DNA of 34,451 nt, taken from NCBI GenBank assembly GCA_029289265.1, contig JARFTX010000005.1:1-34451 (forward strand). Direction: 5' to 3'. Each line of letters begins with the position of its first letter. Position 1 is the stretch's first letter. This document shows positions 7,988 through 15,299 of the stretch, in pieces. Under the pieces are notes generated by a model. That model worked only from the letters and a program-made list of their open reading frames with translations, ran no database searches and was not told the origin of the DNA. The stretch comes from Gammaproteobacteria bacterium (GTDB lineage: Bacteria; Pseudomonadota; Gammaproteobacteria; Burkholderiales; Rhodocyclaceae). The translations under genes were made by a program, and so were the position numbers.

Positions 7988-9187
7988 ATGATCATGAGAT
8001 CCGGCAATGCCTCTATCGAACGCCATCGTCAGCAGGGCGCGGTCACCTTGGTGGTCGCCCTGCTCATGATCGTTGCCATCACCGTCGGCTCGTTCGCGAT
8101 GGTTCAGTCGAGTACGCTGGAAAGTCGCATGTCCGCAAACGATCAACGTAGCCGGGAAGCTCTGCAGGCCGCCCAAGCAGGCATAGACTATGTCCTCGCC
8201 AGCCTGGCCACCACCGAGGTCAATCGCGCGTTTCTCTGTTCGGACCAGACCCTGGACAACTTCGGATTCCAGCTCAGTTTTGCCGGCCCCGCTCCCGCCA
8301 CCGGCCTCCTCGATTTCACCAATCAGTCGGCTGTATGCAACACGATGCCATTCGAACTGCTTACGAAGTTGAGCATCTGGTCGCGGGGGTACTCGCAGGA
8401 TCGGGAAAGCGTTCGAACCCTTGTCTCGACGATCGACCTCACGACGCCATGGGAATTCAACTACACGACCAACGTGGTCGGAGGCGGTAGCGGAACAGCG
8501 CCGATCGTCACCCAAGGAAACGTGCATTTCCAGGGCACCCCCGAGGCTGCGCTGTGCCCCACCATGGAAATGTGCCAGGAACTCGCCGGGCCGGGGAACA
8601 AGAGCGGCGTAATTGATGGGACGCTTGTAATGGCCGGCGGAACGATTACCGAAGCCGGCAATGTGCCCATGGGACCCGACAATTACCAGGGGAACCAAGA
8701 ATACTTGGCGCAGATGCAGCCGGACGATCTCTTCTCGCAGTTTGCATCGGGCGGCTTGACCAAGAGCGAGTTCAAGAACTCTTCAAGCACGATGATCTAC
8801 ACGCCGGGAACGGGAAACAATCAGATCACCACCAATGCCAATCAGATTTGGGTTGAGGGAAATCTCTCGCTACAAAATGGCACGATCGGGTCGCCCGATA
8901 AACCCGTGATCCTGGTCGTGGCCGGAGATCTGACTCTCGCAGGAAATGTGATCATCTGGGGTGTGGTATATGCGACAAGTACCGACTTCTCCGCTGGGAC
9001 CAACAAGATCATGGGATCACTGGTCACTGAGAATTCGGTGAAAATGAAAGGCAATGCCGCCGTCTATTACAACCCCGATCTTCGTCCCGCTCCAAATAGC
9101 TTCGACCCCGATACAGCCCTGGCGGGATATTCGAGCGCCAGACAGTCCTCCGTGCGGATCGGATCATGGCGTGAGGTGGTGAATTGA
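7988..9187 (+). CDS. Minor pilin, PilX-like with long beta-rich C-terminal extension
   Basis: A 399-residue protein, about twice the usual PilX length. The N-terminus (RHRQQG, then AVTLVVALLMIVAITVGSFA, MVQSSTLESRMSANDQRSREALQAAQAGIDY) is a PilX-type prepilin without Glu at +5. From about residue 160 it continues as Gly/Asn-rich beta repeats (TQGNVHFQG, IDGTLVMAGGTI, IWVEGNLSLQNGTI, VVAGDLTLAGNVIIWG, SVKMKGNAAVYYNP). These look like a small beta-helix or bactofilin-like ladder of the kind found at the C-terminus of some large pilus-tip proteins. A second ATG at 7994 is also possible. Confidence 0.78.
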   Translation: MIMRSGNASIERHRQQGAVTLVVALLMIVAITVGSFAMVQSSTLESRMSANDQRSREALQAAQAGIDYVLASLATTEVNRAFLCSDQTLDNFGFQLSFAGPAPATGLLDFTNQSAVCNTMPFELLTKLSIWSRGYSQDRESVRTLVSTIDLTTPWEFNYTTNVVGGGSGTAPIVTQGNVHFQGTPEAALCPTMEMCQELAGPGNKSGVIDGTLVMAGGTITEAGNVPMGPDNYQGNQEYLAQMQPDDLFSQFASGGLTKSEFKNSSSTMIYTPGTGNNQITTNANQIWVEGNLSLQNGTIGSPDKPVILVVAGDLTLAGNVIIWGVVYATSTDFSAGTNKIMGSLVTENSVKMKGNAAVYYNPDLRPAPNSFDPDTALAGYSSARQSSVRIGSWREVVN

Positions 9188-9285
9188 GCGAGCGCGGCAA
9201 GCTGCTTGCAGTCAATACCTGAACCGAATGGTGCTGGCATCCTGTGAGTTGAGCCACTTCGAAAAATGCGACAAAGAATGGTGCA

Positions 9286-11298
9286 ATGATGTGCAACGTT
9301 AGCGCTCGAACGATGAATGAACCAAGCCCCGCTCGCGCCACCCGCGGCATTGCCCTCATAGAGGCCCTGGTCGCAATGGCCGTCATGCTCGGCGGCATGG
9401 CTGCGATTCTTGGTTTTCACGCAATCGTCGCAGGCAATAGCGCCCAGAATCGTTTGGCGAGCGCGGCCATGGGTGCCGCTCAGTCGAAACTCGAAGAATT
9501 CCGCAATGACGACTTCGACAGCCTCGAGGACGGCGCCGACGCGGTGGTACTGACCAACCCGGGCCTCGCCGGGGCGTTTTCGACGACCCTCGACCGATGC
9601 TGGGAGTTCGCGCAAGAGACCCCTAGCCTGCTTAGAGCTACTGTGGCAGTGGTGCGGCAGGGCGCAGCCTGCGCCCCGAACGGCGCCTCGCTCGCGTCCT
9701 TGTCCACCCTGATTGCCCGAAACGACCCCCGGATTGCGGCACGAAACATTGACACGCAACGTCTTGCAGACGGCGATGGCCGACTGATCAAGGATTACAT
9801 CAAGCCGGAAGGCTCCACTTCGCCTGGCCTGCCTGGCGGGTTCGAGATGGTCCGCGATTCCGACGGAAAGTTGCTCGCCATCTACAACCCCGACACCGGC
9901 GAAGCGATCGTACCGAAGAACGTCAACAACGATCTGAAGTTCGCCGAAATAAATGGCAACATCATCATCGCCGGAAGCAAGGACGTCAATGATGTCAAAG
10001 CGCTAAAGATCGGCACCGAGGGCGCGGCGACCTGTCGCATTTATTATCCAGGCTACCCTGAAGGCGAGCCGGCCCCGCCCACCGTGACTGCCGGCGGAAC
10101 GACCATTACCTACGTGCAGTACAGTTGCGTGGTCGCCGATCATTGGCGCCGGGCCATCTATCTGATCCCATCGGTCACGGAGCAGGTCTGCGTCGGTTAC
10201 CCCGGACTGCAGCCGGACGATCTAGAGACCGATGTTCTGCTCTTTCCAGGTCGCCAGTATTACGGCTTTGCCTGGATGGTGAACGACGACGGGACCAAGA
10301 TCAAAGTACCCGCCGGCATGCGGGGCGCCACTGACGGATCGGCGGTCATTGGCTCGGTGTGCGATTCGACGCAGTCCTGCTGGAACGATACCGAAGTTCG
10401 CGGATGGATTCCCGGTGGACACCATTACTTCCTCAAGTCTGCCACCGACGGCCAGAGCTGCGCTGACGCAATGACCGTGCTGCAGGTGATCGATGCGAAC
10501 ATCACCGAACCGCATTCGATGTACGCGAACGTCCTCTTCCGCAATCCGCACAAGATCTATTGCACCAACGACAAGAGCTACACCAACGATCTGCCGGTAC
10601 TTGTCGTCGGCGATGAACCGATTGTCGTCACGGACTGCTATTCCTATACTCGGGTCAGCGGCTTCATGCAGAACGGCGATGCAGCAATGCTCGACGGATG
10701 GGAGATCAATATCGGATCGACCTCGCGATACTTTGCACCCTGCCGCCCCATGGGCCGCTTCGGCACCCATGGGGGTGGATATGTATGCGGCTACGGCGAG
10801 GATGTCACGGAAGTCCGCCTCACCCCGTTCGCACCCGACAAGGCCTTCTCCCCAACGGCCTACCAAGGGCTCACACCGCTTGGAATACCGCACGACTATG
10901 TGCTGAAGAATTTCGAGTTCGTGGCGAGTGCTTCCGATGGCACGCCTGGCGACGGCGATCCCGGCGAACCGGGGGACGGCACCGAACTGACAGCTTGCGT
11001 AAACGGTGCAAAGGTGACAGCAAACGTTCAGAACAACAAGAGGCTAAGGTCGATCCGCTTTAACGGTGTCAGCTACTCGCCATGCCAGGAATCCGGCCAG
11101 GGCAGTAACACCACAAGCACATGCACGATACCCGTCGCCGTACCGTTCGGCCAAAGCGCAAGCCTCGCTTGGGATACGAAGCAGGGAAATAACTGGATCA
11201 GTCAGCCCGACAAGGTCGTTACGATTCCCGCTGCCTCCCTCGTTACGTCCGGCCTCGACAATGGAAAGTGTGTCGTGACTGGCGTGTCGTTGCCGTGA
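9286..11298 (+). CDS. Very large PilV-like prepilin with putative adhesin region
   Basis: A 670-residue prepilin. After ATRG (cleavage at about residue 21) comes IALIEALVAMAVMLGGMAAILG with Glu at +5, then HAIVAGNSAQNRLASAAMGAAQSKLEEFRND, a PilV-like helix. Normal PilV proteins have about 150-200 residues. The extra 450 or so residues are Cys-rich and unfamiliar to me. Near residues 550-567 a Gly/Pro/Asp linker (GTPGDGDPGEPGDGTE) leads to a final domain of about 100 residues with four Cys and an Ig-like strand pattern. Starts at 9286 or 9313 are possible. It closes the second minor-pilin operon, where pilY1 would be expected, so a tip-adhesin role is inferred. Confidence 0.75.
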   Translation: MMCNVSARTMNEPSPARATRGIALIEALVAMAVMLGGMAAILGFHAIVAGNSAQNRLASAAMGAAQSKLEEFRNDDFDSLEDGADAVVLTNPGLAGAFSTTLDRCWEFAQETPSLLRATVAVVRQGAACAPNGASLASLSTLIARNDPRIAARNIDTQRLADGDGRLIKDYIKPEGSTSPGLPGGFEMVRDSDGKLLAIYNPDTGEAIVPKNVNNDLKFAEINGNIIIAGSKDVNDVKALKIGTEGAATCRIYYPGYPEGEPAPPTVTAGGTTITYVQYSCVVADHWRRAIYLIPSVTEQVCVGYPGLQPDDLETDVLLFPGRQYYGFAWMVNDDGTKIKVPAGMRGATDGSAVIGSVCDSTQSCWNDTEVRGWIPGGHHYFLKSATDGQSCADAMTVLQVIDANITEPHSMYANVLFRNPHKIYCTNDKSYTNDLPVLVVGDEPIVVTDCYSYTRVSGFMQNGDAAMLDGWEINIGSTSRYFAPCRPMGRFGTHGGGYVCGYGEDVTEVRLTPFAPDKAFSPTAYQGLTPLGIPHDYVLKNFEFVASASDGTPGDGDPGEPGDGTELTACVNGAKVTANVQNNKRLRSIRFNGVSYSPCQESGQGSNTTSTCTIPVAVPFGQSASLAWDTKQGNNWISQPDKVVTIPAASLVTSGLDNGKCVVTGVSLP

Positions 11299-11305
11299 TC
11301 GAACG

Positions 11306-11339
11306 TCGTGGCATCGCTGGTAAGGCAGCGATGCCACGA
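11306..11339 (+). terminator. Strong hairpin after the second minor-pilin operon
   Basis: A perfect 14-bp inverted repeat (TCGTGGCATCGCTG with its complement) with a 6-base loop GTAAGG starts 8 bases after the stop of the PilV-like gene. No T-run follows, so it may act as a Rho-assisted terminator or an mRNA 3'-end stabiliser. Confidence 0.6.
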
Positions 11340-11365
11340 TATCATGCTTCGCAGCCCTGCTCTGC

Positions 11366-11410
11366 TGTCAAGTCTTGACAATCCCCGTTACCCGATGTCA
11401 TTCCATGACG
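11366..11410. promoter_or_regulatory. Candidate activator sites upstream of pilA (PilR-like)
   Basis: TGTCAAG-T-CTTGACA (11366-11380) is a perfect 7+7 inverted repeat. A weaker repeat of the same half, TGTCA-TTCCA-TGACg, follows at 11396-11409. They lie about 130-175 bases upstream of the -24/-12 promoter, the usual place for a sigma-54 enhancer-binding protein. PilR is the expected activator of pilA; the assignment to PilR is inferred. A T-rich tract at about 11480-11502 between sites and promoter could help bending. Confidence 0.5.
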
Positions 11411-11538
11411 CCTCTCCGGCAGCCAGTTGCGGCCGGATGGGAATCCGTGCGCAGAGGTGCGCATTTGGATACTGCGCATCTTATTGTTTTTTCGGTATTT
11501 TCTGGATCTGCTAACCGTGCACTTGAATGATCCATGAC

Positions 11539-11554
11539 TGGCACGCTGATTGCA
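11539..11554 (+). promoter_or_regulatory. Sigma-54 (-24/-12) promoter of pilA
   Basis: TGGCAC-GCTGA-TTGCA matches the RpoN consensus (TGGCAC-N5-TTGCA) exactly. Transcription would start near 11564, leaving a leader of about 40 bases with an AAGGGG ribosome-binding site before the pilA ATG at 11604. pilA genes are classically driven by RpoN and PilR. Confidence 0.88.
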
Positions 11555-11603
11555 TTAGGAATACCAAGCGGGTTGTCCGTGGTTCTCTCTAAGGGGAAAT
11601 GTC

Positions 11604-12113
11604 ATGAAAAAGATTCAGCAGGGTTTTACTTTGATCGAACTGATGATCGTTGTGGCGATTATTGGGATTTTGGCGGCGGTGGCGCTGCCGGCGTATCAGG
11701 ATTACACAATTCGCGCTCGCGTTTCAGAAGCTGTGACTTTGGCGTCCGGAGCCAAAGTCACCGTGGCCGAGAATGCATCTAACGGGACTGCGTTCGCGTC
11801 TGGATGGGCGCCCCCTGCACCGACAGAAAACGTCGAATCGGTTGTAATTTCCCCGACTGACGGCACGATCACGGTCACAGTCAAGGCAAAGGCGGGGGGT
11901 GTAGCTGGCGCGGACACTCTCACGCTCGTCCCAGCATCCGGCGGTTCCGACGAGGTCCCTGCGGTCGGCGCCCCTGGCGATCCTGACTATGAACCGTCCA
12001 TTCCTGCCGTCGCGCCCGGTCCTCTTGTTGCCGGCACGCCGCCCCCGTCCGCCATCGTTTGGACGTGTGGCGGAACGCTGAACCCCAAGTACCGTCCGGC
12101 GAACTGCCGATAG
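11604..12113 (+). CDS. pilA: Major type IV pilin PilA
   Basis: A 169-residue prepilin with the minimal leader MKKIQQG and mature end [20 protein letters not shown], followed by [24 protein letters not shown], the classical major-pilin helix. The C-terminal disulfide pair (Cys at about 155 and 168, in WTCGG and PANCR) is present. Between the last beta strand and that loop there is an unusual Pro/Gly/Asp/Glu-rich insertion of about 37 residues (112-148, containing [13 protein letters not shown] and PAVAPGP) that would be exposed on the pilus surface. Its own sigma-54 promoter and terminator make it monocistronic. Confidence 0.92.
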   Translation: MKKIQQGFTLIELMIVVAIIGILAAVALPAYQDYTIRARVSEAVTLASGAKVTVAENASNGTAFASGWAPPAPTENVESVVISPTDGTITVTVKAKAGGVAGADTLTLVPASGGSDEVPAVGAPGDPDYEPSIPAVAPGPLVAGTPPPSAIVWTCGGTLNPKYRPANCR

Positions 12114-12122
12114 AAAGCCAGA

Positions 12123-12167
12123 GGGGGTATAGGGGACAGACCATGCGGGGGTATAGGGGACAGACCA
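12123..12167 (+). repeat. Tandem duplicate with GGGGACAGACCA core
   Basis: Two copies of a unit beginning GGGGGTATAGGGGACAGACC (at 12123 and 12147) are spaced exactly 24 bases apart, directly after the pilA stop codon. This motif differs from the ACAAAGGGACACCC motif further right but has a similar G-rich character, and is probably another REP-type family. Confidence 0.6.
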
Positions 12168-12194
12168 CGATTTTCCCCTTCTCCCTAGCCTGAC

Positions 12195-12230
12195 CGAAGG
12201 AGACCGCTACGGCGGTCTTCTTCGTTTTCT
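12195..12230 (+). terminator. Rho-independent terminator of pilA
   Basis: CGAAGGAGACCGC and GCGGTCTTCTTCG (12195-12207 and 12212-12224) form a 13-bp stem with one G-U pair and a 4-base loop, followed by TTTTCT. It lies about 80 bases after the pilA stop. Confidence 0.85.
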
Positions 12231-12288
12231 CGAACAAAGGGACACCCACTTTGTTTACCTCCCAGCAGTTGGCCGGTGTGTTTGCAAA

Positions 12289-12327
12289 AGAGGCCAGCTA
12301 AAGAGGCCAGCTAAGGAGGCCAGCTAA
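12289..12327. repeat. Three tandem 13-bp repeats
   Basis: AGAGGCCAGCTAA occurs three times head to tail (12289, 12302, 12315; the third begins GG and still ends GCTAA). It lies between two REP-like motifs and may mark slippage or repeated insertion. Confidence 0.7.
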
Positions 12328-12401
12328 GGGACACCCACTTTGAAGGCAGAAGGCAGCTAAGGGACACCCACTTTGTTTACCGCTCTTTGTTTACCTCCCC
12401 C

Positions 12402-12471
12402 ACCGCCCTCTGCTACATTTCCGCCCCATGACCCGCGCCCGCTCCGCTCTCGTCTCCGTCTCCGACACCCC
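12402..12471 (+). pseudogene. 5' fragment of RAYT gene
   Basis: This stretch repeats the upstream region and first 14-15 codons of the intact RAYT at 12534 (start codon copy at 12428, coding MTRARSALVSVSDTP), then stops abruptly at a REP-like motif. It is the first of several truncated copies. Confidence 0.75.
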
Positions 12472-12533
12472 GGCGAACAAAGGGACACCCACTTTGTTTA
12501 CCTCCCAACAGCCTTCTGCTACCGTTCCACCCC

Positions 12534-13634
12534 ATGACCCGCGCCCGCTCCGCTCTCGTCTCCGTCTCCGACACCCCTTGGTACCACGTGGTGAGCCGCT
12601 GCGTGCGCCGCGCCTTTCTGTGCGGCACGGATCGCTACAGCGGCCAGAGCTATGAGCACCGACGCGGATGGATCGTCGAGCGGGTGAAGCAGTTGGCCGG
12701 TGTGTTTGCGATCGACGTGGCGGCGTACGCGGTGATGAGCAACCACTACCACCTGGTGGTGCGCATCGATGCGGAGCGCGCTGCGGGCTGGAGTGACGAC
12801 GAAGTCCTGCGCCGGTGGGCCCACCTCTTCGACGGCCCGCCCGCCGTGCAGCGGCTCCTCGCGGGAAAGGGCGAGGAGCTGGATGCCGCCACGTTGGAGG
12901 CCATCGGCCGATGGGCCGAGACCTACCGCGCCCGCTTGGTTGATCTGTCCTGGTTCATGCGGGTGCTGAACGAATCGATTGCCCGCCAGGCCAATGCCGA
13001 GGACGAGGTGACCGGCCGCTTCTGGGAAGGGCGCTTCAAGAGCCAGGCGCTGCTGGACGAGCAGGCGGTGCTCACCGCCATGGCCTATGTGGATCTGAAT
13101 CCGATCCGCGCGCAGATGGCCGAGACCCCGGAGCGTTCCGACTACACCTCGGTGGCCGAGCGCATCGCCGAGCTCTCTGCGGACAGCGCCTCAGCCGAGT
13201 CGGCACCGCAGCCGCCGGAGCGCCCTGCCTGCTCGTCGTCGACGCCGACAAACGTCACCCCCATCCTGCCCCTCGCGACCGAATCCCGGCTCGCCTCGCT
13301 ACCGCGTCAGCCGCTGATGCCGTTCGACGCCACTGCGCGGCTGCGCGCGGCGATCCCCTTTGCGTTCGACGACTACCTGGAACTGGTGGAGACCACCGGC
13401 CGCTGCATCCGGCAGGACAAGCGCGGCGCGATGGCCGAACACACGCCGAGGCTCCTCGAGCGGCTCGGCATCGAGCCGGAACGCTTCATCGACTGCGCAA
13501 CCCAATTGATGAAGCAGTTCGGCAGCGCGGTCGGCGCGCCGGCGCATCTGACCGAGCGCTGTGCGGCGCGCCAGCTGAAGTACCTGCGGGGCGTGCGGGC
13601 GGCGAAGGCGGCGTTCGAGCGCAAGGCGGCGTGA
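12534..13634 (+). CDS. REP-associated tyrosine transposase (RAYT, IS200-like Y1)
   Basis: The 366-residue protein has the HUH nuclease signature NHYHLVV (His 71 and 73), the WFMRVLNESIARQAN segment and GRFWEGRFKSQAL, and the probable catalytic tyrosine in MAYVDLNP (about residue 185). These define the TnpA_REP/RAYT branch of IS200/IS605-type transposases, which nick and join single-stranded DNA at REP hairpins. The part after residue 210 is an extended C-terminal region seen in longer RAYTs. The gene is flanked by REP-like motifs at 12477 and about 13648. It appears intact, and nearby fragments derive from closely related copies. Confidence 0.92.
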   Translation: MTRARSALVSVSDTPWYHVVSRCVRRAFLCGTDRYSGQSYEHRRGWIVERVKQLAGVFAIDVAAYAVMSNHYHLVVRIDAERAAGWSDDEVLRRWAHLFDGPPAVQRLLAGKGEELDAATLEAIGRWAETYRARLVDLSWFMRVLNESIARQANAEDEVTGRFWEGRFKSQALLDEQAVLTAMAYVDLNPIRAQMAETPERSDYTSVAERIAELSADSASAESAPQPPERPACSSSTPTNVTPILPLATESRLASLPRQPLMPFDATARLRAAIPFAFDDYLELVETTGRCIRQDKRGAMAEHTPRLLERLGIEPERFIDCATQLMKQFGSAVGAPAHLTERCAARQLKYLRGVRAAKAAFERKAA

Positions 13635-13710
13635 CGCCTGACCAAGAAACAAAGGCACACCCACTTTATTTTCCCTTTGTCTTGCCCACCGGGGTAGGCG
13701 TGAGAGCGGA

Positions 13711-14031
13711 TCAGATGACCGCTTCCAGCCCCTTACGTTCGATCAGGTTCAGCAGCTTCAGAGAGGGACCGCTCGGCTTCTTGTCGCCGGCTTCCCACTT
13801 CTGCACCGTGGACAAGCTGGTGTTCAGCACGGCAGCAAACACTGCCTGGCTCACATGAGATTGTTCGCGCAGGGACTTGATCTTCTGCGGGGCCATCTCG
13901 TGGACATCGAGATGACACAGAGCATCGAACTCACCCATACGCCGCTTGCTGATCAAGCCAACTCCGTGCAGTCCACGGGCGGTTTCATGCATCTCGTCCA
14001 GAATGCGGCTTTTACGCTTCGTCGTTGCCAT
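13711..14031 (-). CDS. HigA/NadS-like antitoxin, XRE-family HTH
   Basis: A 106-residue protein (start at 14031; an upstream in-frame start at 14046 is possible). The middle holds a helix-turn-helix: KIKSLREQSHVSQAVFAAVLNTSLSTVQKWEAGDKKPSGPSLKLLNLIERKG, the form found in HigA2/NadS antitoxins. It is encoded downstream of, and overlapping by 20 bases, a RelE-superfamily toxin gene, the toxin-first order typical of HigBA. It should neutralise the toxin and repress the operon. Confidence 0.85.
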   Translation of the reverse strand: MATTKRKSRILDEMHETARGLHGVGLISKRRMGEFDALCHLDVHEMAPQKIKSLREQSHVSQAVFAAVLNTSLSTVQKWEAGDKKPSGPSLKLLNLIERKGLEAVI

Positions 14032-14398
14032 CGCACACCTCCACAATTTCTCCGGCCGTCAGAGCGGTCGCCAGCTGTCGCTCATCGAACCCCAGTAGTT
14101 CCTTCGCCATCTCCTGGAGCACTTTCAGTTCGTCCTTGTCGATATTGGCGCGTTCGTTCTTGCCAAATCCGTAGAGAAAGAACCAGCGATCCGCCATCTT
14201 GGTAGCCACGACGGTCCTGGCTCCGCCACGCTTGCCCTGTCCGGGCAGGCCGACCCGCTTTTTCACCACATGGCCGCCCAGGTCTGCATCGACGAGTCCT
14301 TGGGCGATCTCGGAGACGGCATCGCACAGGGCATCATCTGTCAGCCCCGCTTTTCGCATCCAACGGGTGAAGGTTCGGGTTCTGAACACTCTTCTCAT
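14012..14398 (-). CDS. RelE/HigB-superfamily toxin (COG4737-type)
   Basis: A 128-residue basic protein from the ATG at 14398: RVFRTRTFTRWMRKAGLTDDALCDAV, then GGHVVKKRVGLPGQGKRGGARTVVATKMADRWFFLYGFGKNERANIDKDELKVLQEMAKELL. The K-R-x-G-x-x-G-x-G-K-R-G-G-x-R-T core and the FLYGFGKNERANI strand are hallmarks of this RelE-like ribosome-dependent mRNase family. A 9-bp near-palindrome CACTTAGTG (14412-14420) sits just upstream and may be the operator. The antitoxin follows and overlaps. Confidence 0.85.
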   Translation of the reverse strand: MRRVFRTRTFTRWMRKAGLTDDALCDAVSEIAQGLVDADLGGHVVKKRVGLPGQGKRGGARTVVATKMADRWFFLYGFGKNERANIDKDELKVLQEMAKELLGFDERQLATALTAGEIVEVCDGNDEA

Positions 14399-14449
14399 CG
14401 CCAAATCGTACCACTTAGTGCAATAGCTTGCCAGTTACAAATGGAACAC

Positions 14450-14612
14450 AAGCAAGCGGTGCTCACCGCCATGGCCTATGTGGATCTCGAAAAACAAACG
14501 AAAAACAAAGGGACGCCGATTTTGTTTTCCTGCCCACCGCCCTGTGCGAACTTTCCACTCCATGACCCGCGCCCGCTCCGCTCTCGTCTCCGTCTCCGAC
14601 ACCCCCTGGTAC
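14450..14612 (+). pseudogene. Two RAYT fragments with a REP-like motif between them
   Basis: Positions about 14450-14490 repeat the RAYT segment coding for AVLTAMAYVDL, the region around the catalytic tyrosine. A diverged REP-like motif (ACAAAGGGACGCCGATTTTG) follows at 14504, and then a 5' fragment (ATG at 14561, coding MTRARSALVSVSDTPWY) ends at about 14612. The order is scrambled relative to the intact gene, so at least two events are needed. Confidence 0.75.
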
Positions 14613-14625
14613 TGTTTGGCTTGAG

Positions 14626-14653
14626 TTGACCATGTACGGACTTCCCGTACAAT
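14626..14653 (+). promoter_or_regulatory. Promoter with embedded operator for the higBA-like pair
   Basis: TTGACC (14626-14631), 16 bases, TACAAT (14648-14653) form a good sigma-70 promoter. Inside it, TGTACGG-ACTTC-CCGTACA (14633-14651) is a perfect 7+7 inverted repeat covering the spacer and part of the -10. The antitoxin bound here would block RNA polymerase. The predicted start of transcription falls at about the ATG (14661), so the message may be leaderless. Confidence 0.7.
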
Positions 14654-14660
14654 TCTTCCA

Positions 14661-14956
14661 ATGCGCACGGTGATCGAAACCCCGACGTTTCAGAAGCAGG
14701 CAGAAAAGCTGTGGTCCGAGGAAGAGCGGCTGACCTTCGTCTCGTGGATCGCCGAACATCCCGAGGCGGGCGATGTCATCCCGGGGCGGACGGTGCGCGC
14801 AAGGTGCGATGGCAGCGCGCCGGCCAAGGCAAATCAGGTGGTGCGCGGGTGATCTACTTCAGCCTCGCGCGGGATGAGCTAGTTCTGCTGGTGGCCGTCT
14901 ACGCCAAGGCCGAGCGAGAGAACATGTTGCCGAAGGACATTCGGAAGGCGGTGTGA
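14661..14956 (+). pseudogene. HigB-like toxin gene, broken by a frameshift
   Basis: The first frame codes MRTVIETPTFQKQAEKLW... to GDVIPG and then goes out of frame. The +1 frame continues with ADGARKVRWQRAGQGKSGGARVIYFSLARDEL and VYAKAERENMLPKDIRKAV. Joined, this is a complete HigB/RelE toxin of about 98 residues (core R-W-x-R-A-G-x-G-K-x-G-G-A-R-V-I-Y-F). The break maps to the G-run at 14783-14786, where one G seems to be missing. A sequencing error in the homopolymer is possible. The antitoxin gene follows 1 base later. Confidence 0.8.
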
Positions 14957-14957
14957 G

Positions 14958-15275
14958 ATGAAGAAACTGGATATCGAAAAGGTGGCCAAGGCCATCGAAG
15001 CTGATGCGGGTGAGGCGCTGCCCGATCTGCGGCAGGCGTTGGCCGAGGCCGGCGTGCGCACGGGCCGGGTGACCACGCCTGCGCAACTGCTGCTGCGGCA
15101 GGCGCGGGAGAAGTCCGGCCTGTCGCAGCAGGCTTTTGCCGAGCGCATCGCTACGCCTGTGGCTACGCTGCGCGACTGGGAACAAGGGCGCTTTGCGCCG
15201 CCGGGAGGCGTGCTGTGTCTGCTGCGCCTGATCGTAAGACATCCTGAGCTGCTGCAGGAGATGGAAGCGGCTTGA
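14958..15275 (+). CDS. HigA-like antitoxin, XRE-family HTH
   Basis: A 105-residue protein: N-terminal helices (MKKLDIEKVAKAIEADAGEALPDLRQALAEA), then a C-terminal HTH (AQLLLRQAREKSGLSQQAFAERIATPVATLRDWEQGRFAPPG). This matches antitoxins paired with the HigB-type toxin encoded just upstream. With the toxin frameshifted, it would be a solitary repressor binding the palindrome at 14633-14651. Confidence 0.85.
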   Translation: MKKLDIEKVAKAIEADAGEALPDLRQALAEAGVRTGRVTTPAQLLLRQAREKSGLSQQAFAERIATPVATLRDWEQGRFAPPGGVLCLLRLIVRHPELLQEMEAA

Positions 15276-15299
15276 CCTGACATCCTCCACCACCGCCCC

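Larger units (their letters stand above)
12234..12502. repeat. Cluster of REP-like palindromic motifs
   Basis: The imperfect palindrome ACAAAGGGACACCCACTTTG, usually followed by TTTACC, occurs at about 12234-12259, 12328-12342 (half copy), 12360-12381 and 12477-12502. Further copies lie at about 13648, 14504, 15346, 16316 and 17104. The ends (CAAAG / CTTTG) pair to form a short hairpin. Such motifs flanking a RAYT gene are the expected target sequences of that transposase. A 22-base piece of the RAYT coding sequence (12263-12284) is embedded here too. Confidence 0.75.
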
